Positions 33,659-43,400 of a stretch of 64,000 nucleotides of DNA are shown piece by piece. Made by a program: the position numbers and the translations under genes. Location: NCBI GenBank assembly GCA_017447625.1, contig JAFSNB010000001.1:1-64000 (forward strand), given 5' to 3'. Positions within the stretch are counted from its first letter, which is position 1. Every line of letters begins with the position of its first letter. This stretch comes from Bacteroidaceae bacterium. Lineage in GTDB: Bacteria > Bacteroidota > Bacteroidia > Bacteroidales > Bacteroidaceae. Under the pieces are notes generated by a model. It was not told where the DNA came from, ran no database searches, and was given only the letters and a program-made list of their open reading frames with translations.

Positions 33659-35239
33659 TATAATCCAATCCTCTATGGCCAGGGTCTCCGTGGAGAAGCG
33701 GATACCAGCCTTTACGACCTTGCGGCCGTCGGTCTGGTAGGGAATAGTATAACCCTTGGAGTTTATCTGTTCAAGAGCTTCGCGGGCTGTGCCGTTTATC
33801 TTCAGTTCGAATACGTAGATAGCATCAGTCATATTAACCACCATGTCGGCACGTCCGTGGATTGTCTTCACCTGCGTGCGAACATAAACGTTCAGCATGG
33901 AGAAGATTAGATAGAAAGTCCACTCGTAGAATCCCTCAGCTTTCGTCACATCCTCCAGTTTCTTCTTAAACCCCTCGATATACGGCAGACCGGCGATGTA
34001 AGCTTGCATCTCACGCAGGGCGAGATCGATCTCTCCAGCCTTCAGCGCACGCCAGAACTTCAGGGCAAAGCCCGGCTGGACATCTTCCACCTCAAGACCG
34101 CTATAAGCCGGGAGCAAAGCCTCCGTCAAACCGATGCGCACTTCCTGATTGGGAATCGAGACGTCATAGATAAACGTTTCGGGGTCGTAATTCTTTATAG
34201 TGAGATAACCGGTCTGGAATAACAATGGGAAAGCACTGGTAAGAGTTTGCGTAGGTCTTTGAAGAGCCGCATCTGACACCTGAAAATCATCCAAAGCAGT
34301 TATATCCGTATTGAAGCGTTTCAACTGGTGAATCAGATATGTTGGCGTTCCCGAGTCGAACCAATAGTTGCTGACTTTTAGATTGGCAAAGGATTTAAAC
34401 AGGCTAAATGGGTTGTATATATCCTCTGATTGCTCCGTAAAATGGTAGCCATCATAGCGCAGCTTCAACCGGGCGTGCATCTGCTCGGGAGTCTCCTCGT
34501 ATGCCTCCGCCAGAAGTGCTATGTCCTGAGCCAAAACGGTCGTCAGTTCCGTCTCCGTGATGCCGCAGATGGCAGAAAACTGCGGAAGCATCGAGATATT
34601 ATTGAGGTTGTTGAGCGTGGAGAAGATGCTTAACTGGCTGAAACGTGTTATGCCGGTGATGAAACAGAAGCGTATTATGCCCTCGCTGGCCTTCAACGTC
34701 TGAAAGAACTCCTGCATAACCCTGCGGAAATCGTCCATCAGTTCCGACTCATGCAGAACGTCGAGCAGCGGCGCATCGTATTCGTCAATTAGCACCACTA
34801 CGGACTTGCCCGTCTGCTTATAAGCGCGACTGATAAGCCCAGAAAAGATTTCACCCGGTGTGTTCTCGTATTCGTCTTTTCCATAGGTCTGGATAAATCG
34901 GCTCAAGAGAAAAACAAGGCTGTTACGAAGTTCCTGCACAGACTCTTTCCCCTTCGCCATGCTCAAATCCAGATGTATAACGGGATATTCCACCCAGTCT
35001 CGCTCCAGATCCATCACCTTCAGCCCTTGAAACAGTTCCTTCTCTGCACGGAAGAACGAGGCGAAGGTGGTGGTGAGCAGCGACTTGCCAAAACGACGCG
35101 GACGACTCAGGAATATGTACTTAGACAAATCCTGTGCCTTCCACATCAGGTCGGTCTTATCAACATAGACACAACCATCATCTCGCAGTCTCTTGAATGT
35201 CTGAATCCCTACGGGATAACGTCTTGCTACGGTTTCCAT
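33653..35239 (-). CDS. AAA-ATPase-like protein with PD-(D/E)XK nuclease domain
   Basis: A 528-aa protein of a family that is highly expanded in Prevotella and Bacteroides. The N-terminal part has the Walker A-like SRPRRFGKSLLTTT (about residues 44-57), Walker B VVVLIDEYDAPLL (about 148-160) and the sensor-like FITGITRFSQLSIFSTLNNL. The C-terminal part (about 420-528) carries a PD-(D/E)XK nuclease signature, GRADMVV...YVFELKI (D...ExK). The biological role is unknown; mobile-element control or defence has been suggested for similar domain pairs. Its promoter is a full match, and related dispersed repeats lie at both ends. Confidence 0.88.
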   Translation of the reverse strand: METVARRYPVGIQTFKRLRDDGCVYVDKTDLMWKAQDLSKYIFLSRPRRFGKSLLTTTFASFFRAEKELFQGLKVMDLERDWVEYPVIHLDLSMAKGKESVQELRNSLVFLLSRFIQTYGKDEYENTPGEIFSGLISRAYKQTGKSVVVLIDEYDAPLLDVLHESELMDDFRRVMQEFFQTLKASEGIIRFCFITGITRFSQLSIFSTLNNLNNISMLPQFSAICGITETELTTVLAQDIALLAEAYEETPEQMHARLKLRYDGYHFTEQSEDIYNPFSLFKSFANLKVSNYWFDSGTPTYLIHQLKRFNTDITALDDFQVSDAALQRPTQTLTSAFPLLFQTGYLTIKNYDPETFIYDVSIPNQEVRIGLTEALLPAYSGLEVEDVQPGFALKFWRALKAGEIDLALREMQAYIAGLPYIEGFKKKLEDVTKAEGFYEWTFYLIFSMLNVYVRTQVKTIHGRADMVVNMTDAIYVFELKINGTAREALEQINSKGYTIPYQTDGRKVVKAGIRFSTETLAIEDWIIE

Positions 35240-35262
35240 ATTGCCAAATCCTTTTCTGAGCG

Positions 35263-35293
35263 CAAAAGTAGTGGTATTTATTCAATCTGCAAA
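35263..35293 (-). promoter_or_regulatory. Promoter of the AAA-ATPase gene
   Basis: On the minus strand TTTG (35293-35290), 19 bases, TACTTTTG (35270-35263), 24 bases upstream of the ATG at 35239. Confidence 0.78.
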
Positions 35294-35301
35294 ACTTTTG
35301 G

Positions 35302-35345
35302 CAAAAAAATGAGAAGAGGGCACCGAACTGGTACCCTCCTCTCTC
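35302..35345 (-). terminator. Rho-independent terminator for the S2 transcript
   Basis: On the minus strand a hairpin with arms GAGAGGAGGGTACC and GGTGCCCTCTTCTC (two mismatches) is followed by ATTTTTTTG. It ends transcription from the 1182-aa and S2 genes before the AAA-ATPase promoter. Confidence 0.85.
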
Positions 35346-35423
35346 TTTATAATGTTTCGGAAGTTATTGCTTCACTTGGAAAGTTATCCACATTCCGCAG
35401 GTCTCTCCTACCCCACTGGTTCC

Positions 35424-35491
35424 CTCACCCCCACGGAAGTCTCCCCCCACGGAAGTTCTCCCCCCCACGGGGGGAGTTAGAGAGGGGCCTT
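35424..35491 (+). repeat. G-rich palindromic element E4 with tandem words
   Basis: Contains CCCCCCACGGGGGGAGTTAG and GAGGGGCC, preceded by CCCCACGGAAGTCT-type tandem copies. Its GGCC end abuts the S2 stop codon (TAA-GGCCCC on the minus strand), as in S3 and the smalltalk gene. Confidence 0.78.
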
Positions 35492-35684
35492 ACTCCTGCT
35501 CTTCCCAGTTCTCCCACTCAACGGTGGTGGTGCGATAACCATTGCCTTCGCCTTCAAACTCTTCCTTAACAAGGGCATCGCTGCTGTCAGCCTTTTGATC
35601 ACCCATTGTTGAAAGAGCAATAATATTCTCTGTGTGAACTAGCTGCAGCGACAGCTCCGGAGAAATATATGTCTTTTTCACCAT
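35490..35684 (-). CDS. Small partner protein S2 (M-KK-x-Y-x2-P family), 64 aa
   Basis: Starts MVKKTYISPELSLQLV, has IIALSTMG near residue 21-28 and ends in an acidic Trp-containing tail (TVEWENWEEQE). It follows the 1182-aa secreted protein gene after about 90 bases. The 24 bases directly upstream of its ATG are nearly the same as those upstream of S3, and it lies between elements E4 and E5. There is no signal peptide or membrane segment. Function unknown. Confidence 0.72.
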   Translation of the reverse strand: MVKKTYISPELSLQLVHTENIIALSTMGDQKADSSDALVKEEFEGEGNGYRTTTVEWENWEEQE

Positions 35685-35730
35685 GACGATTTACTATTTA
35701 ATGATTTATTATTTATCAGATTTCAACCCG

Positions 35731-35768
35731 CAGCACCCTCCCTTACGGGAGGGGCTTAGGGGTGGGTC
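35731..35768 (+). repeat. G-rich palindromic element E5
   Basis: CACCCTCCCTTACGGGAGGG followed by GCTTAGGGGTGGGTC, 5 bases below the stop codon of the 1182-aa gene and upstream of S2. Confidence 0.75.
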
Positions 35769-35773
35769 TTTTT

Positions 35774-38700
35774 TTACTTCACGTTCACCTTCTTGTTACC
35801 GATGATGTAAGTCTGGCCCTTCTGCATCTTGGCAACCTTGCGACCACTCAGGTCGAAGATGTTACCAGCTGCAATCTCGTTTAGAACGCCGTTGATGCCA
35901 GTCTCCTTGTCGAAGAAGAATGCCTTAACACCAGAACCACTATCAACTGTCAGATAAGCGCGGTTAGCAGGTACGTTGGGCTGAGCCTCACTTGTGTCAA
36001 CCAGATAGAAACCAACCTTGTCGTCCTGATTCTGAAGAATATAGCTACCATTAGGAGCTGCTTGGGTAGTGTAAACACCTGTGAGCAGGCCTTCAGTATA
36101 GCTGAGAGCAGTACCCTGAGCATCGCCCGTAACAGTTTCGTTCCAAGCACCTTCGATGATGTAAGGCTTGTTGGCCTCAAGAGCGCCTCCTTCAACCTCT
36201 TCAAGAGTCAGAGTGTTGCCGTCAACTGCTGCGCAAGTGTAAGCCTTCACGCCTTCTACAGACAGAGTATGAGCGAACGGCAGGATAACAGTGCCCCATC
36301 CGGCAGCGGTGGTATTGATGGTGATAGAAGGCTTCGTGGTCTCAACGAATTGGAAGTTAGCCGTGTAATTGGTGAACATGTCGTTGTTGTTGTTGCCATT
36401 GTGAGCGATTGCCTTATTGGCACCAGTGTTCCACAGGAGGTACAGACCTTCACCATTCGGGCGAATCTCGATCTCCATAGCCTTGGAAGCATCAGTTGTA
36501 GTACGGATACCGTCATACCATGTGGTCTCATAGCCTTCAGCCTGAGTAGTGATGTAGCGTGTTTCGTCGTCCTGGTCAATAGCTGCCACCTTATACTTAT
36601 TACCAGTGGTATGAGTAAAGTAGAATGCCTGAGCTAAGTTGGTGTTGGCGGGAGCCAGATACTTCAGGCCATAGCCACCCTGAGTCTGAGCAGGATTGGG
36701 AATCAGCGTCAGAGCATTGCCATCAGCATCGTGCCCATCGCTGTTGAAGACTATATTGTAAGCCTGAGTTGCTTCAGGAGCTTTCATCTCAAGAGCATTG
36801 TATGTTTCAATAGCAGTAGCAAGGGCTGTCTTGGCTGCTTCAATAGAAGAAACAGTAGCTTCTGCAGCATCATGAGCTGCCTGAGCAGTTTCGAGGGCTG
36901 CAGCGTAGGTGTTCACACCTGCTTCAGCAAACTGGAAAGCTCCGGTTCCGATGTTCTCAGTCATAACTGCGGGAGCAGCATCAATAGCAGCCTGCAGTTC
37001 TGCCTTAGCGGCAATCAGTTGAACCGTTGCGTAAGTAGCATCGTTGCAAAGAAGAACAGGAGCATAGAAGCTCTGCCATGTGCCATTGTTCAAGTGACCA
37101 TTGACGGCAACAGTAATCTCAGAAGAGCCATCAGCTTCGAAAGTGATATAACGATACTGCCAACCACGACCGATGTTGTTGTTGCTGTAGGATCCTTCTT
37201 CGCTGAAGTTGGTAGCACCTGCGGTGTCAATACCCTTACCCGTGTCACCATTCATCAAGAACGGAGTGTTGACAGCATCAGCCTCGCCAACTTTAACGCT
37301 CAGGTTCATTGTTGTTGTTGAGACGCCACGGCCAGCAACCTTCACCACATACTTACCAGCAGGAAGAGTAACAGTAGCAGAAGAAGTCAGGTCTGTTGCG
37401 CTGCCACTCCACTTGTCGAAGTAGGTCTCGCTGCCAGTATAACCCTGACCACTTGTAGTGTCATAGTTGCCCTTATTCCATTCACCGAGCAAAGAGCTCA
37501 CTTCGTTAGCATAAGCGGCATTGATGGTGGTATATTCCAAAACCTTCAAGTTCTGTGTGCTTGTGAGAGCGGTAGCTGCTGTACTCTCGCTGGTAGCGGC
37601 ATAGTCATCAGCGGTTTCAGAAGCGATACCAATTGTCTTAGCATAAGCAATTTCTGCTACGAGGGCATCGTAATTTGCCTTGGCAGCAGTGAATGTGCTG
37701 GTTGCGCTGGTCAGAGCAGCTGCAGCGGCATCGTAGCCGTCAGCAGTGTTGGGCTCAGCCTTTGCTATCTCGGCCAGAAGAGCAACCTTCTCAGCTCCTG
37801 TCACGTTATCATAAGCTGCATTATCGCGGGCAGCCTCAGCAGCAGCCTTAGCCTCGTCCCAAGCATCCTTGGCACCAGCCAAGAAGCTCTGATAGGTAAT
37901 GGTGATGTCATCATAGAACACGGCCGGGGAACCACTTCCAGATTTATTAAGTCCAGTAAGACCTATTTGTATCTTACCTGTGGTTGATTCTGTCAGGGTG
38001 AAAGTGACAGTCTCGGTAGTCCAAGTCGATGCTGAGAATGTTGTGTTGGAAACCAAGTAAGAACCATCTGATGTTACAAAACCAAATTTGGAAGAATTGT
38101 TGCCATAATTACTTGTCGATGATGTAAGATAGTGGTCAACAGTAAGGGTATAGACACCTGCAGGTAAAGTAACATCATTACTTTGTATAGTGACATCATC
38201 TCCCCATCCTGCTATAATACCAAGAGTATTACCGGAAACTGTTGTTCCGTCTTTCTTTGTGCTGGGAGTTGTGGAACCACCCACATTCTTTCCACCGCCA
38301 TAAGCAGTCACTGCAATTGTGGTGAATCCGCCAGTAGCGGTATTTGTCCATCCGTTAGATGAGTAGTCTATGATTGTTTTGACGGCTACATCAGAGCCTT
38401 CTGGAGCGCAACTATCGAAGCCTGGGTTGGATAGGAACACACTCGTCACGTCGCCTACGGCAGACATTGCTAATTCCGTCGCAGTATTCAGCGTAGCGGC
38501 AGCATTGTTAACCTCTTCCTGAGTAGCATCCACATCGTCATAGACAGACTGAGCAGTGGTAATTGCAGAAGTCAGATCACTATTACTCAATGTTGCATTG
38601 GCTTTGGTGGCTGCGGCGAGGGCTGTCTCAAGTACGTCCTTTACCACAATAGCCGTAAATTCAATCTTTACACCATCAATGAAGAGATGGGGGTTAGCAC

Positions 38701-39322
38701 CAGAGCCGTTACCTGTAGATTGATAACCTACACGAATCTGACCTGCGGTCTCAGCAGTGAGGGTGAACGTTACAGTCTGGTCAACCCATTGACCCACCGT
38801 TGGATTCACAGCCACGGTTTTGTTTGTTCCGCTGGTTGGGAAGAAACCTGTGTAGGTTGTGTTGGCTTGAGTACCGCTCTGATTGTACATCGGAACGGTG
38901 ATGGTGTATTTACCAGCAGCAAGAGTCACGTTCTGATAGTAGTAACCACCGCAGCTCCATACGCCAAAGAAACCAAAGCACTTACCAGAAGCCTCACCAT
39001 CTGGATTCGTTGCAGGAGCAGCTTTGCTATTACCCTTAAGCTGAGTAGAGGAACCATAGCTGAATACGCCTCCAGCCATACCAGAATTGGGGTATGAGTT
39101 ATTGCTATTGTCACCAGCTGTTACAACAGAAGTCCAGCCTGTGATAGGCTGTAAACCATAAGGAGAACCATCCTTACCATAGCCATAGAGATATGTGGCG
39201 GTAAGAGCTTCATCAGCCTCAAAATTGGCATTAGTCAGATACGTGCTTGTCACGTCCGTCTGTGCCCACGCCCCAGTACTGCATACAAGCAATGCTGCGG
39301 CAAAAAGTTGTTTAAGTTTCAT
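35774..39322 (-). CDS. Large secreted protein with repeated beta-sandwich modules and C-terminal sorting-like motif, 1182 aa
   Basis: A secreted protein starting with a signal peptide (MKLKQLFAAALLVCSTGAWAQ). Two related N-terminal modules of about 200 residues (near 22-230 and 295-480) contain patterns such as LPAGVYTLTVDHYL and GKIQIGL that look like carbohydrate-binding beta sandwiches. Between and after them are Ala-rich helical spacers (for example AATKANATLSNSDLTSAI), then a third module near 640-760, and a C-terminal domain starting at GWGTVILPF that resembles the domain at the end of the protein at 63.4 kb. It ends with IFDLSGRKV and a Lys-rich VNVK tail. No catalytic motif is recognised; adhesion or glycan binding is the likely role. 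The small gene S2 follows. Confidence 0.8.
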   Translation of the reverse strand: MKLKQLFAAALLVCSTGAWAQTDVTSTYLTNANFEADEALTATYLYGYGKDGSPYGLQPITGWTSVVTAGDNSNNSYPNSGMAGGVFSYGSSTQLKGNSKAAPATNPDGEASGKCFGFFGVWSCGGYYYQNVTLAAGKYTITVPMYNQSGTQANTTYTGFFPTSGTNKTVAVNPTVGQWVDQTVTFTLTAETAGQIRVGYQSTGNGSGANPHLFIDGVKIEFTAIVVKDVLETALAAATKANATLSNSDLTSAITTAQSVYDDVDATQEEVNNAAATLNTATELAMSAVGDVTSVFLSNPGFDSCAPEGSDVAVKTIIDYSSNGWTNTATGGFTTIAVTAYGGGKNVGGSTTPSTKKDGTTVSGNTLGIIAGWGDDVTIQSNDVTLPAGVYTLTVDHYLTSSTSNYGNNSSKFGFVTSDGSYLVSNTTFSASTWTTETVTFTLTESTTGKIQIGLTGLNKSGSGSPAVFYDDITITYQSFLAGAKDAWDEAKAAAEAARDNAAYDNVTGAEKVALLAEIAKAEPNTADGYDAAAAALTSATSTFTAAKANYDALVAEIAYAKTIGIASETADDYAATSESTAATALTSTQNLKVLEYTTINAAYANEVSSLLGEWNKGNYDTTSGQGYTGSETYFDKWSGSATDLTSSATVTLPAGKYVVKVAGRGVSTTTMNLSVKVGEADAVNTPFLMNGDTGKGIDTAGATNFSEEGSYSNNNIGRGWQYRYITFEADGSSEITVAVNGHLNNGTWQSFYAPVLLCNDATYATVQLIAAKAELQAAIDAAPAVMTENIGTGAFQFAEAGVNTYAAALETAQAAHDAAEATVSSIEAAKTALATAIETYNALEMKAPEATQAYNIVFNSDGHDADGNALTLIPNPAQTQGGYGLKYLAPANTNLAQAFYFTHTTGNKYKVAAIDQDDETRYITTQAEGYETTWYDGIRTTTDASKAMEIEIRPNGEGLYLLWNTGANKAIAHNGNNNNDMFTNYTANFQFVETTKPSITINTTAAGWGTVILPFAHTLSVEGVKAYTCAAVDGNTLTLEEVEGGALEANKPYIIEGAWNETVTGDAQGTALSYTEGLLTGVYTTQAAPNGSYILQNQDDKVGFYLVDTSEAQPNVPANRAYLTVDSGSGVKAFFFDKETGINGVLNEIAAGNIFDLSGRKVAKMQKGQTYIIGNKKVNVK

Positions 39323-39368
39323 TTGTTTGTGAGTTATTAGTAAAAATTAGTGATATAATGTCTTGTAT

Positions 39369-39688
39369 TTATTCAGTTTCTTCGTGCATGTTCTGTTCGT
39401 GGCAGGCGTCCTGGATTGTTATTGTCTCGTCGTCTATGGTGTAGGCGTAGTACCATTTCCCGGCGTTTGCCATGTGCCTCCTTCTTGCTCCCATCGGCTG
39501 ATGGTCGGGCGGCGGCGAAGCAGTGTGCGCTCTATGAGATGCATATTTCTAATCGCCTTTTGAGCATTATGAACCATGTCTTCAGTATCGAAAGTATGCC
39601 TATATTTCAGTGCCACATGTCTGTAAAACATCCATATCTTATAAGATGCCAGTGGCGAGGCTTCATACTTAAACTGCTTTCCGCTCAT
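39369..39688 (-). pseudogene. RelE-like toxin of a toxin-antitoxin pair, frameshifted
   Basis: The first frame codes for about 84 residues from MSGKQFKYEASPLASYKIWM to GTWQTPG and then reaches a stop at 39434. Near 39458 a change of frame by one base restores WYYAYTIDDETITIQDACHEQ, which has the look of a RelE-type toxin C-terminus, ending at 39369. One base seems to be missing in the run GGGAAATGG. The start overlaps the end of the upstream 81-aa gene. An undamaged protein would have about 106 residues. Confidence 0.62.
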
Positions 39689-39914
39689 TGCAAATGGCCC
39701 TAATGTCTTCAACGACTAAATGCTCCAACTCATCTAAAGATAAGTTTTCACCCATTGCTATTTTAAACGCTTCAAAGCTAGGTGTTCCTTCATATACTTC
39801 GTCACTATGCCAAGGCGTTTTACGGACATAGAACAACCCTGTGGAGAGCAGAGACTCCAGCTGTTGCCGTGCCGTGGCATTATTCTTGTCGTATGATAGA
39901 GTTACGGTACACAT
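39669..39914 (-). CDS. Antitoxin-like small protein, 81 aa
   Basis: Starts MCTVTLSYDKNNATARQQLESLLSTGLF, a pattern seen in small Bacteroidetes proteins encoded in front of RelE-like toxins; the C-terminal half is acidic (SLDELEHLVVEDIRAICNE). It overlaps the frameshifted toxin gene by 20 bases, which is usual for toxin-antitoxin pairs. With the toxin broken, it may be a remnant. The family assignment is from context and pattern only. Confidence 0.6.
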   Translation of the reverse strand: MCTVTLSYDKNNATARQQLESLLSTGLFYVRKTPWHSDEVYEGTPSFEAFKIAMGENLSLDELEHLVVEDIRAICNERKAV

Positions 39915-39949
39915 GTGCCTTTTTTCCTTTATATTGCACCAAATCTGGG

Positions 39950-39957
39950 CAAAGGTA
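39950..39957 (-). promoter_or_regulatory. -7 box of the antitoxin-like gene
   Basis: TACCTTTG on the minus strand, 35 bases upstream of the ATG at 39914. No TTTG at the expected distance. Confidence 0.45.
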
Positions 39958-40478
39958 AAGAATTAATCATTTCAGTTTTAGCGCTGTACTGTTAAAGTTT
40001 CTTAAAAGCCCGCCACAGAGCAATTTTTGGGCCGTATTTTATCGTTTTACCTGCAAATAACAGTGTTACTTGCAGTCAAGAACGGTGGCTTGAAGGCCTC
40101 AACTAAGGACAATAGCAGTAAACGCAATGCTCGTGATGACCATAGTACACGTTTTTGGGGCGCTACGCTCCGAAAATTAAGTAGAGGCTGATGTGCCGGG
40201 AGGCCGACCCTCAACAAGTTTTAGGTGCGCTACGCAAAAGGGCAACACAGTTTATCCTTATCTTAGGAGTCCTGTTCTTCTAGAGGGTGTAATCAATTCA
40301 CCCGTAAGCTAATCAAAAACATTTCTCAGCCGCAAAGATACAACTAAAGACGCGGGTCCTCGCGGCTATCAAATTAATAACGAACACGGATTACACAGAT
40401 ACTCATGGAAGGACAAAAGGGAAGCGGCACCACACCGGAGTGTGATGCCGCGAAATATTGATGTGAGTAAGTGATTGA
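39958..40478. other. 521-base stretch without a convincing gene
   Basis: No reading frame looks coding. It holds short palindromic words (GGCGCTACGCTCCG at about 40159, GTGCGCTACGC at about 40226, GCGGGTCCTCGC at about 40353), a copy of the dispersed AACGAACACGGATTACACAG word at about 40378, and the terminator of the 1204-aa gene at its right end. It could be the remains of a decayed gene or mobile element. Confidence 0.5.
40411..40451 (-). terminator. Terminator after the 1204-aa protein gene
   Basis: On the minus strand GCGGCATCACAC-TCCG-GTGTGGTGCCGC (12-bp stem, one mismatch, 40451-40424) followed by TTCCCTTTTGTCC, 28 bases after the stop codon. Confidence 0.82.
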
Positions 40479-43400
40479 TTACTTCACGAGGATCTTGGCA
40501 GCGGAACCGTCGGCACGACGTACGATGTTCACGCCCTTCTGCATTGAGCCGAGGCGGATACCGGTAGCGCTGAAGATGTCAGTAACGGGGCTCTTAGAGC
40601 TGTTGCTGATAGTCTTAACGCCGTCGATGAGATCCTGAGCGGCTTTAGCATAGTCGTAGCCCTCGAGAGGAGCTGCGAAGTAGAGGCGAGCCTCACCAGC
40701 GAAAGTGTTTGTATTCCAACGGTCAGTTGCAGTGTATTCACCGAGTTCAGCGTCGAAGTCATGACCAGATGCCATGCCAGAGATGTAGTTCTCGACAACA
40801 CCGATGGTGAGAGTCTCACCCTCCTTAACGGTAACGCCGGGGATTACTGTCGGGTGACCGAACCAAGAGCCACCAGCTGCGAACGGAACCATGATGGGCT
40901 CTCCGTCGCCAGCCTGAGCGAAGATGTACTTATCCCAAATGCCGGTTACATCGTCCATTGCGTTGAACACGCCCTTCACGCCCTCTCCGTCAGGATTGTT
41001 CTTGATGGCAGTACGTGTAGCGAAGTAAACGTCATATACACCAACGGGAACGTTCTCGATTACCTGATAGAATCTGTATTCTGCTCCACCTGCGTAAGCG
41101 TTGATAGCGCTGGTGATTACAGGCTGTGCTTCAGTTGCGGAAGCGCCGTTTGCGAGATGTACATGGCCACCTTCGAGCTGCTCGCAGTTCCAACCAACAA
41201 CGGTGTTGTCCTGCAGGTCTGCGGAACCGTCGGTAGTGAAGGTGTAGAAGCGCGGGTTCTGGATAAGGCCAGTGAAGTCGATACCGCTTGCAGCAACCTC
41301 TTCGCCGGACATGTCGGTATAGACACCGTCAACCACGATCTTTGTGCCAGCTTCGTAGTTCACAGTGGTCTTGAGAGAGTCGGCGATAACAGGAGATTCA
41401 GCGAGCATCTGGTAGAGAGCGACTGTAGAAGCAATGTTCACTTGGTTAACAACATTGCGGTCGTCAGTGGTCAGATTGAGGGCAGCGCTACCGTCAGCAC
41501 CGAGAGTCTCAGCGGTCTGGAATGCCTTGTAACCACCCCAAGCGAGGATGTCAACGACAGTTGTTACGTTGCCCAACTGAGCGGCAGCGGTGACGAGTTT
41601 CGGAGTTACTTCAGCAAGAGTCTCGTCAGAGAGCTCAGAAGGATTGGTGTTCTTGTAGGTGTCGAGCATTTCCTTTGCAGTAACGGCAATCTCAGCATCA
41701 ATGTACTTACCTTCGAGGCCGAGGTATGCGAGGTCTGCATCTTCGAGAGCCTGGTTGAAGGCATCGATGTTGGTGACGCGGGCCTGCATCTTTGTGCCAA
41801 GCTCGCTGAGCTGGTTGATGAGAGCCTGAATCTCAGAAGGAGCGGTGAAATGGCCATTCTTTGCACTGTTGATAGCAGCGGTGAAGGCAGTCTTTGTATC
41901 ACCGTTATACTCTTCCATGTCAGCAGCCTCGAGGATAGGCTCAGCCTGCTCTATGGCAGCTGCGAGCTGCTGTTTCCAGTAAGCGGCCTTAGAAGGCATA
42001 GTGATGAGGTCAACACCACCAAGGAGGTACTCACCATTGGGCTGAGTGGTGGAGAACTTCAGCATATAGTAGCCAGCCTTATCCACGGTGAAGTCGGTCA
42101 CGGAACGTGTCACATTAGTGACAGCCATATTCTGAGCACCGTTCACATTCGGCATAGCGATGACATCGTCGAAGCGTGCATAGACGTTACCGTTGAGGTC
42201 TTCGAGAGTGAAGCTGTACTTAGGAGCATTTTCTGCGTTTACAGCATCAGTGTTGCCGTTGAGGTTTTTCCATGCGCACATACGGATGGTAATCTGGTAC
42301 TTGCGGGCATCGAGCTGGAGAGCGATTCCTTCGGGCATCTCGGGATCGATAGCGCCACCTTCGAGGATATAGTCCTTAACCTGCTCACCGAAGGTAAGAG
42401 TACCGAGGGTATTTGAACCATTCATAGAACGCCAGTAGATGGCAGCGCCGTTGAGGTCGCCGCTGTAACCGGTCATGGCACGAGTACCACCGCCGCCTAC
42501 ATTGCCACCCCAGTTGTAATTCCAGACTGCACCTTGCTCGGTCAGACCGTACTGGTGGATTGTGCCGTTGTCGTTAGCCAGCCAACCTACGGGGAATGTA
42601 CCGTTGGCAGTTTCAGCGAAGGTCTCGTTAGTGCTATAAACAACCTCGGAAACAGAGGTGTCGTGGTCTTCACCAACAGCGAAGGTTATCTCCTGAGCCC
42701 CTTCACAAGGTACTTCGTAGCTGTTTGCTACGCCTTCGAGAATGAGGGTGTATTCACCGTCTGCGAGGTTAGAAACAGCGATGTTGATGGTCTTGCCGTC
42801 TGCGCTGAGAGACATACCGGCGCTCAGGTCTGTGTTAACACCGTTCTTAGTCAAAGTAGCTGAAGCTGTTGAGAGGCTCAGAGCCTTGTCATAGGTAACA
42901 GCGATGTTTGTGAGTGAAGCGCTGGGAATCTCGAAGCTCTCGTTCTCGGGGATGCTGCTAACCATCTTGGCAGGTGACCAAGAAGAGGGAAGAGCATCGA
43001 TAGACTCGTCATTGTATGCCTTCTCATTCTGGAAGCCCAGAACCATCATCTCGCTCTCAGTGTCAGAGTTCGGGCGACGGTCGGAAGGATAAATAATGGG
43101 GCAGTCAGCAGCGGGAGTGAAGCTTACGCGGATGTCATCGGTATCTTCCATTACGACATCGTCTGCCATAAAGAGATAGAGGAAGCCGTCGCTCTTACCC
43201 TCGACAAATTCAACATTTGCAGGTGAGCCATTGATGGTAACAGTCACGCAAGAAGGATCGAGAGAGAAACTGCCGTTGTTGCCATTTGCCAGAGCAGCGA
43301 TGTTGGTCTGATAACCGAAGTCGAGCTTGATGGCATTGGCGCTGCAGGAGAAGGTAGCCTCGTTGAAGGTAACGCCCTCTTCGATAGTGATGTCATCGAG

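Noticed and set aside
40761..42416. A 551-codon open frame on the plus strand
   Set aside because: It is wholly antisense to the 1204-aa secreted protein gene, which has a signal peptide, domain structure and terminator; the opposite frame has no promoter or recognisable protein features.
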